Shown here: one piece after another, positions 35,041 through 44,449 of the stretch
How the letters are laid out: each line of letters begins with the position of its first letter
Position numbering within the stretch: the stretch's first letter is position 1
Source: Mucilaginibacter celer
GTDB taxonomy: Bacteria > Bacteroidota > Bacteroidia > Sphingobacteriales > Sphingobacteriaceae
Direction: 5' to 3'
DNA: 64,000 nucleotides
NCBI RefSeq assembly: GCF_003576455.2
Contig: NZ_CP032869.1
Span: 4,712,001-4,776,000 of the forward strand
Program-made: the position numbers and the translations under genes
The notes under the pieces: generated by a model
Seen by the model: the letters and a program-made list of their open reading frames with translations, nothing else
Databases searched by the model: none
What the model was told of the DNA's origin: nothing

Positions 35041-35098
35041 ACCATATAAAACTTATTTTTAAAGAAATATCTTTAGCTTTATCATAAAACCCCATCCT

Positions 35099-36706
35099 AT
35101 GCCTAAAATATACTATTTGCTTTTCCTGTTTATATTTTCTGCATCTACCTTAAAGGCACAATTACCTGCCGGCATTAAAGGTGAACCGGTTATTATTAAC
35201 AGCGATACCCTGTTTAAATTTTATGCCCCGCAAGGCATGTTCAATACCCGCGAGCGCGCCGGGGTGGTTACAGCACGCCTGCAGGCGCTTATTAACCGAC
35301 TTGACTTTAAGCCCGATTCGTTAAATCTTGTTAATGACAGTACGATATCTGTTATCTCGTACAACAACGAGATCGTTATGGCTATCAATGATAAGGATGC
35401 CTCGTTTTCCGAACTCACCCGGCCCCAACTCGCGGCCAATTATCTATCGGTATTGAAACGCAAATTAGGTAATGTGTTTGAAAACAACAGTGTTAAACAG
35501 ATTGTAACCAATATACTCGAAGCAATTGCTGTGATTATTTTGGTAGCGCTGCTGATATGGGGCGTTAACAAAGCATTCAGATTTATAAGGCTAAAAACCA
35601 TCAAAGCCTGGGAAAGCCGGATGGAAAAACTGGCAGCTAAGGGCGCTCCTGTTGGGTACGCCCACCGGCTGCTTCCTTTTATTAATAATCTGGTAAAGCT
35701 GGTAAGGCTAATAATCATCCTGCTGTTGATTTATTTGGCGCTGCCATTACTTTTTTACATTTTCCCGTCGTCAAAACCTTTCGCCGTACAGTTGATAGGG
35801 TTTGTGGTCGATCCGCTGAAGGATATCCTGCTGGCCGTGGTGCATTTTATACCTAATTTGCTTACTATAACCGTTATTTATTTTGTAACACGTTATGTGG
35901 TAAAACTGGTAAAGTTTGTAGCCCGAGAAATTGAGAACGGCGCCATCACCCTTAAGGGTTTTTACCCGGAGTGGACTATCCCAACGTATAACATTATCCG
36001 CGTGCTGATGTATGCTTTTATGTTTGTGGTGATATTTCCTTACCTTCCCGGCTCACAATCAAAAGTTTTTCAGGGCGTTACGGTATTTATTGGTGTACTG
36101 TTCTCATTGGGTTCTTCCTCGGCCATATCCAACATGGTATCAGGCATTGTACTAACCTACATGCGGCCCTTTAAAATAGGCGACCGTATTAAAGTTGGCG
36201 AAATTGTGGGCGATGTGATGGAGAAAAACCTGCTGGTAACCCGTGTACGTACCATAAAAAACGAAGACATCACCGTACCCAATGCTAATATTTTGAACGG
36301 GGCTACTGTTAACTACAGTTCATCGGCAAAAACGCTGGGCCTGATATTGAATACCAGTGTTACCATTGGTTATGATGCGCCATGGCAAACCATACACAAT
36401 TTGTTAATCAGCGCCGCCGAAGCCACCGAAGGTATTTTAACCGAACCCAAACCCTTCGTACTGCAAACCGCGCTGAATGATTTTAATGTAAGCTACCAGA
36501 TAAACGCTTATACCGATCAGCCCGGCAGAATGGCTGTGATCTACTCGCAGCTGTACCAAAACATCCAGGATAAATTTAATGAGGCCGGTGTGGAGATCAT
36601 GTCGCCGCATTTTACGGCTGTGCGCGATGGCAACCACATTCAGATACCGGATAATTATGTTGCAGAAGGATATAGTAAACCGGGGTTTAAGATTGAAAAG
36701 GATTAA
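35099..36706 (+). CDS. MscS-family mechanosensitive channel
   Basis: 535 aa. Signal peptide 1-20 (ASTLKAQ), a periplasmic N-terminal region with a FKFYAPQGMFNTRERAGVV segment, then about four or five membrane helices (140-160, 200-225, 245-280, 300-325, 335-365). The pore helix and beta domain (GVLFSLGSSSAISNMVSG, FKIGDRIKVGEIVGDVMEKN, VPNANILNGATVNYS) are typical MscS. It opens under membrane tension to release osmolytes. Larger than E. coli MscS (286 aa) because of the N-terminal extension, like the MscM-type channels. Confidence 0.93.
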   Translation: MPKIYYLLFLFIFSASTLKAQLPAGIKGEPVIINSDTLFKFYAPQGMFNTRERAGVVTARLQALINRLDFKPDSLNLVNDSTISVISYNNEIVMAINDKDASFSELTRPQLAANYLSVLKRKLGNVFENNSVKQIVTNILEAIAVIILVALLIWGVNKAFRFIRLKTIKAWESRMEKLAAKGAPVGYAHRLLPFINNLVKLVRLIIILLLIYLALPLLFYIFPSSKPFAVQLIGFVVDPLKDILLAVVHFIPNLLTITVIYFVTRYVVKLVKFVAREIENGAITLKGFYPEWTIPTYNIIRVLMYAFMFVVIFPYLPGSQSKVFQGVTVFIGVLFSLGSSSAISNMVSGIVLTYMRPFKIGDRIKVGEIVGDVMEKNLLVTRVRTIKNEDITVPNANILNGATVNYSSSAKTLGLILNTSVTIGYDAPWQTIHNLLISAAEATEGILTEPKPFVLQTALNDFNVSYQINAYTDQPGRMAVIYSQLYQNIQDKFNEAGVEIMSPHFTAVRDGNHIQIPDNYVAEGYSKPGFKIEKD

Positions 36707-36710
36707 GGAA

Positions 36711-36818
36711 GCGAAAAGCAGAAGGCTGAAAGCCTAAAGCCAAACATAAACGCAATATGCCAGCTTTGAGCTTTCAGCCTTTTGCTTTCAGCTTAAAATA
36801 TTCTGCTTTCAGCTTAAA
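36711..36818. repeat. GAAAGCTGAAAGC words in both orientations between convergent genes
   Basis: GAAAAGCAGAAGGCTGAAAGC on the left is answered by GCTTTCAGCCTTTTGCTTTC and a further TTCTGCTTTCAGC. The transcript folds into a long hairpin that could terminate both the MscS gene and the desaturase gene. Confidence 0.7.
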
Positions 36819-36821
36819 AAG

Positions 36822-37802
36822 CTACCCGTTAATCCAGGTAAACTTATATTCCAGCATGGGGTTTTTCATACGCTCGGCAACACGCAGTAAACGGGCAGGC
36901 AGGTTCATTACGTAATCGCGGGCTTTTTCGCCGGCTTCGTTCAGGTCGGTTACGCTTTCTATGTGCCAGTCTTCAAGTAGTTCTTTCAGGATATCAACAT
37001 AATCAATAGCGGTATAAATACCTAAACGCTGGGCTGCATCGGTAAAGTGACCAAAGGTTTGGCCAACTTTTAAACCAACTTCCCTTAAAAAGTGAGCAGG
37101 CATTACAATCTTTTTGCGCATCATATCCTCAAAGGCTATCATGGCTTCGCTTGGGTCAACCTCAAATATTTTTTCGATAAAGTATTTGTAAGCTTTGGCG
37201 TGGCGGGCTTCGTCTGATGCAATTACGCCGCACATTTTTGAGAGCAGCGTATCGCCATATTTTTTAGCCTGCGATGCCACGCGGCGGTGCGATACGTTGG
37301 TGGCCAGCTCCTGGAAGGAGGTATAAATAAAGTTACGGTAAGGATCGTGCCCGGTACCGATATCAAAACCATCGGCAATAAGGTACTGCGTTGAGATCTC
37401 CATCATACGCATATTAACCCGGCCCGACAGATAAAGGTATTTATTAAGCAAATCGCCGTGGCGGTTTTCTTCACCGGTCCAGTGGCGGGTCCAGCGCATC
37501 CAGCCGCCTTCTTCGTTATCTGATACCCCTTGCACCATGGTTAACCATGATTCGTAGGTAGGCAGCGCCTCCTCGGTAATGGTATCGCCAATTAATACGG
37601 CAATCAAATCATAAGATAAGCCTGCGGCGCTTTCCTGTAGTTCTTTGATCTCGCTAAAAAATGAATCTCTTGAAGAATCAGGCAAAAAATCAGAAGGCTG
37701 CCAGATGGTATCAATGGGCTTTAAATACTCATTGATCTTTTCTAACATGAACTTCTCAATGTGCACCATTACTTCTCTGCGCTTTTCTACAAAAAATTCC
37801 AT
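36822..37802 (-). CDS. Acyl-ACP desaturase (ferritin-like, plant stearoyl-ACP type)
   Basis: 326 aa. Di-iron ligands: Glu78, Glu112 and His115 (EENRH), then Glu165, Glu198 and His201 (DEARH), the two ExxH pairs of soluble acyl-ACP desaturases. No membrane segments. It introduces a double bond into ACP-bound fatty acids using oxygen and ferredoxin; typical of aerobic Bacteroidota and Actinobacteria. Monocistronic. Confidence 0.92.
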   Translation of the reverse strand: MEFFVEKRREVMVHIEKFMLEKINEYLKPIDTIWQPSDFLPDSSRDSFFSEIKELQESAAGLSYDLIAVLIGDTITEEALPTYESWLTMVQGVSDNEEGGWMRWTRHWTGEENRHGDLLNKYLYLSGRVNMRMMEISTQYLIADGFDIGTGHDPYRNFIYTSFQELATNVSHRRVASQAKKYGDTLLSKMCGVIASDEARHAKAYKYFIEKIFEVDPSEAMIAFEDMMRKKIVMPAHFLREVGLKVGQTFGHFTDAAQRLGIYTAIDYVDILKELLEDWHIESVTDLNEAGEKARDYVMNLPARLLRVAERMKNPMLEYKFTWING

Positions 37803-37861
37803 AAATCAGGTATGTTAATCCGCAAAGGTAACATTATTTGCAACAATAATGTTTACCAATT

Positions 37862-39010
37862 TCAGGGCCTGTCGGCAATTGCGTCAACCATACACGATGG
37901 CAGCGTTTCCACAGCAGGTTTACCGGTAAATAATGAAAAACTGCTGTTATAATCCCAAAGCATGCCCGGGATTTCCAACCGTTTTAAAGCTTTCCTAACT
38001 GCTTTAATGTAGCGGCAGCGGCTGTCTTGGTCGGCATACTTGTTATATACCCCGTACTCGCCGCAAATAATGGGTACATCGTATTTAAGCGCCCAGTTTT
38101 TCACTATTTGCAGCTTATCATTTATTGATTGTTCGTTACCATCGCGCGGATACATACGGTAGTTGCTTTCGCCGGGGGTGTTTTTTGCTTTTGGGTTAAG
38201 TGTAGGAAAATTTTCCGCACTATAAGGAAATGATACCCCGGTGGTAGCCACCTGGTCGCCCACCCAATCGGCACCCTGGTGGGTAAAAAAAAAGGGTTCG
38301 TAAAAGTGAAAGGTGTAAATGATATTTTCGTCGGCCAGCCTTTCAAAGCGGCTCAGCTCGTAGATGCTGTTATAGTTTGAGGCACCTACAATAAGCGTGC
38401 GCTGCTTATCAATTTTACGTATGGCGGTTACAATATTATATGCGGCGTCCTTCCACACTTTGGGGTTAATATGGGGCGGTTCGTTATATACCTCAAAAAA
38501 TAAGTTGTTATAACTTGTGTTATTATACCTTTTGGTTAATTTTAGCCACAAATCAATTATTTTAGGTGTTTCGGTGAGATAATTATTATCGCTTAACTGG
38601 CCGTAATGGTAATCTATAACCAACTTAAATCCGTATATGTCGCATTGTTTAACTACTTTATCTATATAGGTAAATAATTGCGCCGTGGTGATTTTTGAGC
38701 TGAAGGAAGTAAAAGCAACGGGCAGCCTGATGCTTTTAAAGCCAAGCTTTTTAAGCAGTAAAAAATCGGCTTTGGCTGGGGCATTTTGGGCAAGGTTGTT
38801 TTCATCCCAGGTTTGCTCCAGCCATGAAATACTGATGCCGTTATTTAAACTTTTGGCACGCGCAAAAGCCAGCGCCCGGGCCTTTTGGGTAATTGGACTG
38901 CTTTTTGCAAACAAGTTTATTGCTATTAGGAATATTAACAACAAACTTATTTTAACTATCGTAAAACGAATATTTTTGTTAACCAATATTTTAACTGATT
39001 TAATCAACAC
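37862..39010 (-). CDS. GH5 cellulase/endoglucanase, membrane-anchored or secreted
   Basis: 382 aa. A hydrophobic N-terminus (residues 18-36) serves as signal or anchor. TIM-barrel glycosidase: IRLPVAF near 95, VIDYHYGQL near 131, acid/base Glu177 in FFEVYNEP, nucleophile Glu318 in PIICGEYG. That is the GH5 set for beta-1,4-glucan. It is divergent by 40 nt from the kinase-BcsB-glycosyltransferase operon, and a glucanase beside a cellulose-like synthase is the usual arrangement (BcsZ or CcsZ role: trimming or release of nascent chains). Confidence 0.88.
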   Translation of the reverse strand: MLIKSVKILVNKNIRFTIVKISLLLIFLIAINLFAKSSPITQKARALAFARAKSLNNGISISWLEQTWDENNLAQNAPAKADFLLLKKLGFKSIRLPVAFTSFSSKITTAQLFTYIDKVVKQCDIYGFKLVIDYHYGQLSDNNYLTETPKIIDLWLKLTKRYNNTSYNNLFFEVYNEPPHINPKVWKDAAYNIVTAIRKIDKQRTLIVGASNYNSIYELSRFERLADENIIYTFHFYEPFFFTHQGADWVGDQVATTGVSFPYSAENFPTLNPKAKNTPGESNYRMYPRDGNEQSINDKLQIVKNWALKYDVPIICGEYGVYNKYADQDSRCRYIKAVRKALKRLEIPGMLWDYNSSFSLFTGKPAVETLPSCMVDAIADRP

Positions 39011-39050
39011 AACGGCCTTAATTTTTAATTACAATTCAAGATAACGAATA

Positions 39051-40397
39051 ATGTTTGTTCAAATTACTAACGAAGAATTAATTAGAGAGACCTCAAAAAA
39101 AGCGTGGTACCAAACCAATAATATAATCTGGACAATTATATTCCTGTACCCCCTGTTTAGTATTGTTGATTACATCTATGCCAATAACTACTGGCTGCAG
39201 TTTTTTATTATCCGTATCATTACCATTTTAGTTATCTACGGGCTTTTCAGTTATTTTCAGCATAAAAAATTCAGTTACCGCATATTGCTGCATATCAGCT
39301 TTTTCTTTTTGTCAACCACGGCGGCAGTGCTTTGCAATTTGGTTAACATTCAGTTTTTAACGGTTTACTTTTTGTTGTTTGCCACTATTATTTTGTTTTT
39401 TAACCTGCAGGTTTTTTGGGAGCCGCTAAACTCAATCATTCAAACCATGATTGCGCTTTTGCTGCTGGCCATATTTTTTAACCAGCTAAGCGAATACAAC
39501 CTCGATTTGGTGCTGAGCAACGGCGGGCAGGTGTTTTTTATCATCGCGGCGGTATCATGCTTAATACCGGGTGCCAGATACAAGGTGATTTTGCGCGAGG
39601 TACGCTCACAGATCCTGATCGAAAAATCGAACGAGCAGTTGAAACAGCAAAACAGGGATATCAACGAAAAAAACAACCTGATTGATATGCAGTACGAACA
39701 ACTGCGTAAGTTGGACAGCCAGAAAAACAGCTTTATCAATATTGCCGGTCACGATTTAAAAAACCTCATCGGCTCGATAGTGATGAGTAATAATATGATC
39801 AAAGAAGAGGAGTTTCGCCTTAGCACCGATCAGAAGGAGTTTGTGGGCTACATTTCCGAATCGGCCGATAAGATGCAGTATATGCTTAACAAGCTGATGG
39901 ATGTGAAGGAGATCGAATCGCCGGAGATGAAGTTTAATATGGAGATCTTCGATATCAACGTTGAGGTGATGCACGTTTTTAAAGGCCTGTACGAAACAGC
40001 CCAGATGAAAAACATCCACCTTGTTGATAATGTACTGAAGCTGCCGCTAAACGTACGGTTGGATAAAGTATTTACAGGCCAGGTATTTCAAAACCTGTTA
40101 TCAAACGCTATTAAATTTTCGCAAACCAATAACAGCATTAAGGTAATTACCAGCCTGCAGCGCCAGAAATTTGTTTTTGAAATTATTGACGAAGGCATCG
40201 CCATTGGCCAGCAGGAACTGGATATGATGTTTAACAAACTCAAAACCCTTAACGATACCCACGGCGTTACCGAAAGCCGCTTAGGTTTGGGCTTATCAAT
40301 AGCCAAACTGATGACGCAGGAAATGGGCGGCGAGCTTACCTACCGCAGCGACGACAACGGTAATTATTTCAGAGTAGAATTTTACGTAATAAATTAA
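39051..40397 (+). CDS. Membrane histidine kinase, first gene of the exopolysaccharide operon
   Basis: 448 aa. Six membrane helices between residues 24 and 174, no periplasmic domain, a coiled linker (LIEKSNEQLKQQNRDINEK), then HisKA with His234 in NIAGHDLKNLIGS. The N box is NLLSNAIKFSQ and the G2 box GLGLSIAK, but the G1 box reads DEGIAIG in place of DxGxG(I), so ATP binding may be altered. No response regulator follows; the next gene starts 13 nt downstream and encodes a BcsB-like protein. It may sense membrane or lipid state and control synthesis through an unlinked regulator. Confidence 0.9.
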   Translation: MFVQITNEELIRETSKKAWYQTNNIIWTIIFLYPLFSIVDYIYANNYWLQFFIIRIITILVIYGLFSYFQHKKFSYRILLHISFFFLSTTAAVLCNLVNIQFLTVYFLLFATIILFFNLQVFWEPLNSIIQTMIALLLLAIFFNQLSEYNLDLVLSNGGQVFFIIAAVSCLIPGARYKVILREVRSQILIEKSNEQLKQQNRDINEKNNLIDMQYEQLRKLDSQKNSFINIAGHDLKNLIGSIVMSNNMIKEEEFRLSTDQKEFVGYISESADKMQYMLNKLMDVKEIESPEMKFNMEIFDINVEVMHVFKGLYETAQMKNIHLVDNVLKLPLNVRLDKVFTGQVFQNLLSNAIKFSQTNNSIKVITSLQRQKFVFEIIDEGIAIGQQELDMMFNKLKTLNDTHGVTESRLGLGLSIAKLMTQEMGGELTYRSDDNGNYFRVEFYVIN

Positions 40398-40410
40398 CAT
40401 TTATAAATCG

Positions 40411-42498
40411 ATGAATAAGTTTTTTACCTTATTAGCCTTTATCCTACTATTCAGCACGGCTTCATGGGCCCAGGGCAATACCATTGCATCCTTTAAAGCC
40501 TATGGCCACGAAGATGATGTGATATACGGCATGAGCGGGGCCACTTCATTTTATTTCAAGATCACTCCTTTAACCGAAATGAATGGTAGTAAGCTGGTTT
40601 TATACTTCGAGCCATCGCAGGCGCTGTTAAAAAACCAGAGTTACATTAACCTGGTAATTAATAACAAGCCGGCTTTCAGTACCGTGCTGAGCAAAGATTC
40701 GATCCAGAAGATCACCCTTAACCTGAGCCGTGCCGATTTGAGCCCCGATAAGTTTTTAAAAATCCAGATCAAAACCCTGCTTACCATCTCCGGCGATCAG
40801 TGTAAGGACCTGGATAACCCGGCCATGTGGTTAAAGGTTAAAAACTACTCATACCTGTCATTGGTTAAAAGCAATAAAAACTTTTTTGATAACGTAAACA
40901 TCAGCAACTGCTTCGACTCGAAAAAAGCTATCGTTTACCCATCAAACCCTACCCTGAACGATTTAAAGGCCGTTGCATGGGCTTATTCAAGATTAAAGAA
41001 AACCCAAACACGTGATATTGCCGTTTACGAAGAAAGTAAACTGCCCGATAGCGTGCGCAACTACATCCGCGTAGGCGAAATTAATGCCCTCCCTGCCGAT
41101 CAGCGCGATTTGATAAAAGTTACCCCGCAAAACAACCAGGGTTTGTTTTACCTGCACAAATCGGTAAGTACCATTACCGATAGCATTACCCACATGATTG
41201 AGGTTAAAGGTGCCCTGGTACCGGTTAAAACCGTAACATCTGAGCAGGCCCCTAAAGAGGTGCTGTTTATTACCGGCGGCGGCGATAACGGCTATAATCA
41301 GGCCATCACTGCCCTGGGCAATATGAACGTGCTTAACTCAACCTACGGCGATTACCTGCTCATTAACAAAGCGCAAAACACCTTCTTTAAAACCATCGAC
41401 GAAAACCGCTCCAAACTATCGCTTAAACAAATTGGCGGCGTGAGCGACTTTTTATCAGGCATTGGTAGTTTAAAAAGTGCTTACAGCTTTAAAAACAGCG
41501 ATTTTAGCTTTACCCCTAAAGAGGTGGAGATCCGCTTTATTGCCAACTACAGCGCACTGCAGCCCGGCGACCGCGGCTTTTTTAACATCTACCTGAACGG
41601 TTTACTAATCAGCAGCGAAAAGCTCGATCAGTCGGGTAAGCTGAACAGTGCTATCACCATTAACCGTTACCAGCATCATAAGTATAACACGCTGGAGGCC
41701 GAATTTAGGTTTTATCCTATCACCGGTAACTGTAAAAACAGTTTTACCAACTTTTTTGCCGAGGTTGACGTTGATAAATCATACCTGGAATCAAAAAACC
41801 CTTTCATCACCTCCGACTTAAGCTTTTACCAGTATCCCGAAGCATTTAACAGCGGCACTACCCGCATTGTGGTGAGCGAGCAATATGCCAAATACGCTGC
41901 CGGTGCCATGGGCGAAATTATTTACGAGCTTAACAACAACATCAACGCCAACAACTTCCCCGAGTTTGTTTACTCGAAGGATATTAAACCGAACGATTTA
42001 AAGCAATACAACATTATTGCCCTGCTGGCAAAAGATGATAAGCTGCTTGATGAATTTGCCGATGCGCCTATCAAATTCAATAAAGATTTCCGCCTGTATA
42101 ATACCGATAATAACAAGGTGGTTTACGCCCTCTCGGATACGGTATCAAACGGCCTGGCGCAGATCTTTTACGGGCGAAGCAATAACGCCACGCTGGTGCT
42201 TACCGCTACCGGCAGCCACATTGCCGAAGCCTTCCTGGCGGCATCGCGCTCCATTACCGAGCAGCTTTCAACCCTATCCAGCAACGTGTGTATCTCGGAT
42301 GTTAACTCCAATAAATACCTGTTCAACATCAACAAATCATCCGAAAACCTGGAGTATATCGATACCAAAAGCGGCTTAACCCGTTTCTGGGACAGCTATA
42401 ACCTGTACATTTTGCTGGGCATCCTTATCCTGATCCTGCTATCGTTCCTGTACGTACGATCGAAAGTGCAAAAATCGCAGGAGTTGTTTAACGATTGA
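40411..42498 (+). CDS. BcsB-like cellulose synthase regulatory subunit
   Basis: 695 aa. Signal peptide (FSTASWAQG), then the repeated carbohydrate-binding and ferredoxin-like modules of BcsB: LVLYFEPSQALLKNQSYINLVINN with ISGDQCKDLDNPAMWL in the first half, and FFNIYLNGLLISSEKLDQ with a later Cys pair region in the second. A single C-terminal helix (LYILLGILILILLSFLYV, about 665-685) anchors it in the inner membrane beside the synthase. In other bacteria BcsB guides the glucan across the periplasm. It is co-transcribed with the kinase before and the synthase after. Confidence 0.82.
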   Translation: MNKFFTLLAFILLFSTASWAQGNTIASFKAYGHEDDVIYGMSGATSFYFKITPLTEMNGSKLVLYFEPSQALLKNQSYINLVINNKPAFSTVLSKDSIQKITLNLSRADLSPDKFLKIQIKTLLTISGDQCKDLDNPAMWLKVKNYSYLSLVKSNKNFFDNVNISNCFDSKKAIVYPSNPTLNDLKAVAWAYSRLKKTQTRDIAVYEESKLPDSVRNYIRVGEINALPADQRDLIKVTPQNNQGLFYLHKSVSTITDSITHMIEVKGALVPVKTVTSEQAPKEVLFITGGGDNGYNQAITALGNMNVLNSTYGDYLLINKAQNTFFKTIDENRSKLSLKQIGGVSDFLSGIGSLKSAYSFKNSDFSFTPKEVEIRFIANYSALQPGDRGFFNIYLNGLLISSEKLDQSGKLNSAITINRYQHHKYNTLEAEFRFYPITGNCKNSFTNFFAEVDVDKSYLESKNPFITSDLSFYQYPEAFNSGTTRIVVSEQYAKYAAGAMGEIIYELNNNINANNFPEFVYSKDIKPNDLKQYNIIALLAKDDKLLDEFADAPIKFNKDFRLYNTDNNKVVYALSDTVSNGLAQIFYGRSNNATLVLTATGSHIAEAFLAASRSITEQLSTLSSNVCISDVNSNKYLFNINKSSENLEYIDTKSGLTRFWDSYNLYILLGILILILLSFLYVRSKVQKSQELFND

Positions 42499-42595
42499 TA
42501 TTGCTCTGCAATAAGGCATCATCATACATCAGTATTATAACCGGCCCGCTAACTTATATGGCCGGCCGGTTATAATCTTCTTTCAAAACCTTTAT

Positions 42596-44449
42596 ATGGA
42601 TACACTGAGTATTTCAATTCCCGAAATGTTGGTTGCCGATGGGTTCATCTCGCCGGCCGACCAGGAAAAGATCAACGCTTTTTCCGAAAAATCGGGTATG
42701 TCATACCTCAAAATAGCCCTTAACTTCGGCTATATCTCGCGCAAAAACTTCGAACGCTCTATGATTAACGCAGGCTATAGCTTTGCCGAGATCAGGGAAG
42801 AAGCTTTTGATAAGGAAGTACTGGCCAAGGTCGATCTCAAGTTTGCCAACGATCAGCTCGGCCTGCCCCTCCGCATCGAAAACAACCGCGTGGTAACCGT
42901 AGTGGCCGACCCCAGCAACGAACTCTTTCTTGATTTTGTTCGCTTTACCTTTGATATGGAGCCCCGGGTTATCGTAGCCTCCGATTTGGAAGTTACCTGG
43001 CTAAGCCACAAGCTTACCGGCGAAAAATATGTTAAAGCCTCGGTTTTTGAACTGCTTAAGCGCGACCCCAAAAGCTCGGCCTCTACCACTTTTACCACCC
43101 CGCAGCTGGTATTTATTTTTGTGCTGATAGGTTTAATCACCATCGGTTTGTTTGTCAATTTTAAAAACACCTCCATTGGCTTAAACGTAGTTATCAGTCT
43201 GTTTTTTTTGGTAGCCATTGTGTTTAAGCTATTTTTGGCGCTGGTAGGTTCGCGGTTTGAGCTGCACCAGGCAGTTACCAAAGAGGATTTACGTAATGTA
43301 AAGAACGAGGAGCTGCCCGTTTACACCATCCTGCTGCCGGTTTATAAAGAAGATAAGCTGATCAAAAAACTCATCTGGAACCTGCAAAGCCTCGATTATC
43401 CACGCCAGCAACTGGATATAAAACTGCTTATTGAGGAAGACGACGCCAAAACCCTCGGTGCCGTTAAAAACCTCGATTTCCCGGCCGTGTTCGAGGTAAT
43501 TGTGGTGCCTTTCCACATGCCTAAAACCAAGCCTAAAGCCTGTAACTACGGTTTGCATTTTTCGAGGGGTAAATATCTCACCATTTACGATGCCGAAGAT
43601 ATCCCCGATACCGATCAGCTTAAAAAAGTGGTGGCCCTGTTTGGCAAACTGCCTGCAAACTATATCTGCATCCAAAGCGCGCTAAACTACTTTAACCGTA
43701 ACGAAAACTTCCTTACCCGTATGTTTACCCTCGAGTATTCGTACTGGTTTGATTATATGCTGCCCGGTTTGGATACGCTGGATATCCCCATCCCCCTTGG
43801 CGGCACCAGTAACCACTTTAAAATGGATGCCCTGGTTGAACTTGGTGCCTGGGACCCGTTTAACGTAACCGAAGATGCCGACCTTGGCGTACGCGCCTAC
43901 GCCAAAGGCTACAAGGTGGCCATTGTAAACTCCACCACTTACGAAGAAGCCAACAACCACTTCTGGAACTGGATTCGCCAGCGCTCGCGCTGGATTAAGG
44001 GCTACATGCAAACCTACCTGGTGCACATGCGCAACCCGGTGGCCCTCATCCGTAAAATTGGCTGGAAAGGTTTCCTGGGCTTTAACTTTTTTATCGGCGC
44101 CACCTCGGCAACATTCCTGGTGTACCCGCTGCTGCTGGCCATATTTATCTGCTATTTGATATTCGATTTTTCAACCATCCGCAGCCTGTTTCCCGATTGG
44201 GTGCTCTTTATGTCCATCTTCAACCTCATGGTGGGTAATATCCTCATGATTTATGTAAACATGATGGCCGTGTTTAAACGCCGCTTTTTCGAACTCATTT
44301 TGTTTGCCATTGCCAACCCCATTTACTGGTTGATGCACTCAACGGCGGCTTATATGGGCCTCTACCAGTTAATCACCAATCCGTTTTACTGGGAAAAAAC
44401 CAACCACGGCCTAAGTAAGGTTAATAACCCAACCAACGTTGTTAAATGA
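42596..44449 (+). CDS. Family 2 processive glycosyltransferase with N-terminal MshEN domain
   Basis: 617 aa. Residues 11-60 contain two copies of the L-V-x-x-G-x-I-S type motif (LVADGFISPADQEKINAF and LNFGYISRKNFERSM), the MshEN/GspE_N pattern known to bind cyclic di-GMP in MshE. After an alpha-beta segment to 145 come two membrane helices (168-186, 195-217), then a GT-A domain: EEDD 280-283, DAED 332-335, TEDADLG 425-431 and QRSRWIKG 462-469. These four motifs define processive beta-glycan synthases such as BcsA. Further helices at about 482-610. The PilZ domain of BcsA is absent, so MshEN may replace it as the nucleotide sensor. Confidence 0.88.
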   Translation: MDTLSISIPEMLVADGFISPADQEKINAFSEKSGMSYLKIALNFGYISRKNFERSMINAGYSFAEIREEAFDKEVLAKVDLKFANDQLGLPLRIENNRVVTVVADPSNELFLDFVRFTFDMEPRVIVASDLEVTWLSHKLTGEKYVKASVFELLKRDPKSSASTTFTTPQLVFIFVLIGLITIGLFVNFKNTSIGLNVVISLFFLVAIVFKLFLALVGSRFELHQAVTKEDLRNVKNEELPVYTILLPVYKEDKLIKKLIWNLQSLDYPRQQLDIKLLIEEDDAKTLGAVKNLDFPAVFEVIVVPFHMPKTKPKACNYGLHFSRGKYLTIYDAEDIPDTDQLKKVVALFGKLPANYICIQSALNYFNRNENFLTRMFTLEYSYWFDYMLPGLDTLDIPIPLGGTSNHFKMDALVELGAWDPFNVTEDADLGVRAYAKGYKVAIVNSTTYEEANNHFWNWIRQRSRWIKGYMQTYLVHMRNPVALIRKIGWKGFLGFNFFIGATSATFLVYPLLLAIFICYLIFDFSTIRSLFPDWVLFMSIFNLMVGNILMIYVNMMAVFKRRFFELILFAIANPIYWLMHSTAAYMGLYQLITNPFYWEKTNHGLSKVNNPTNVVK

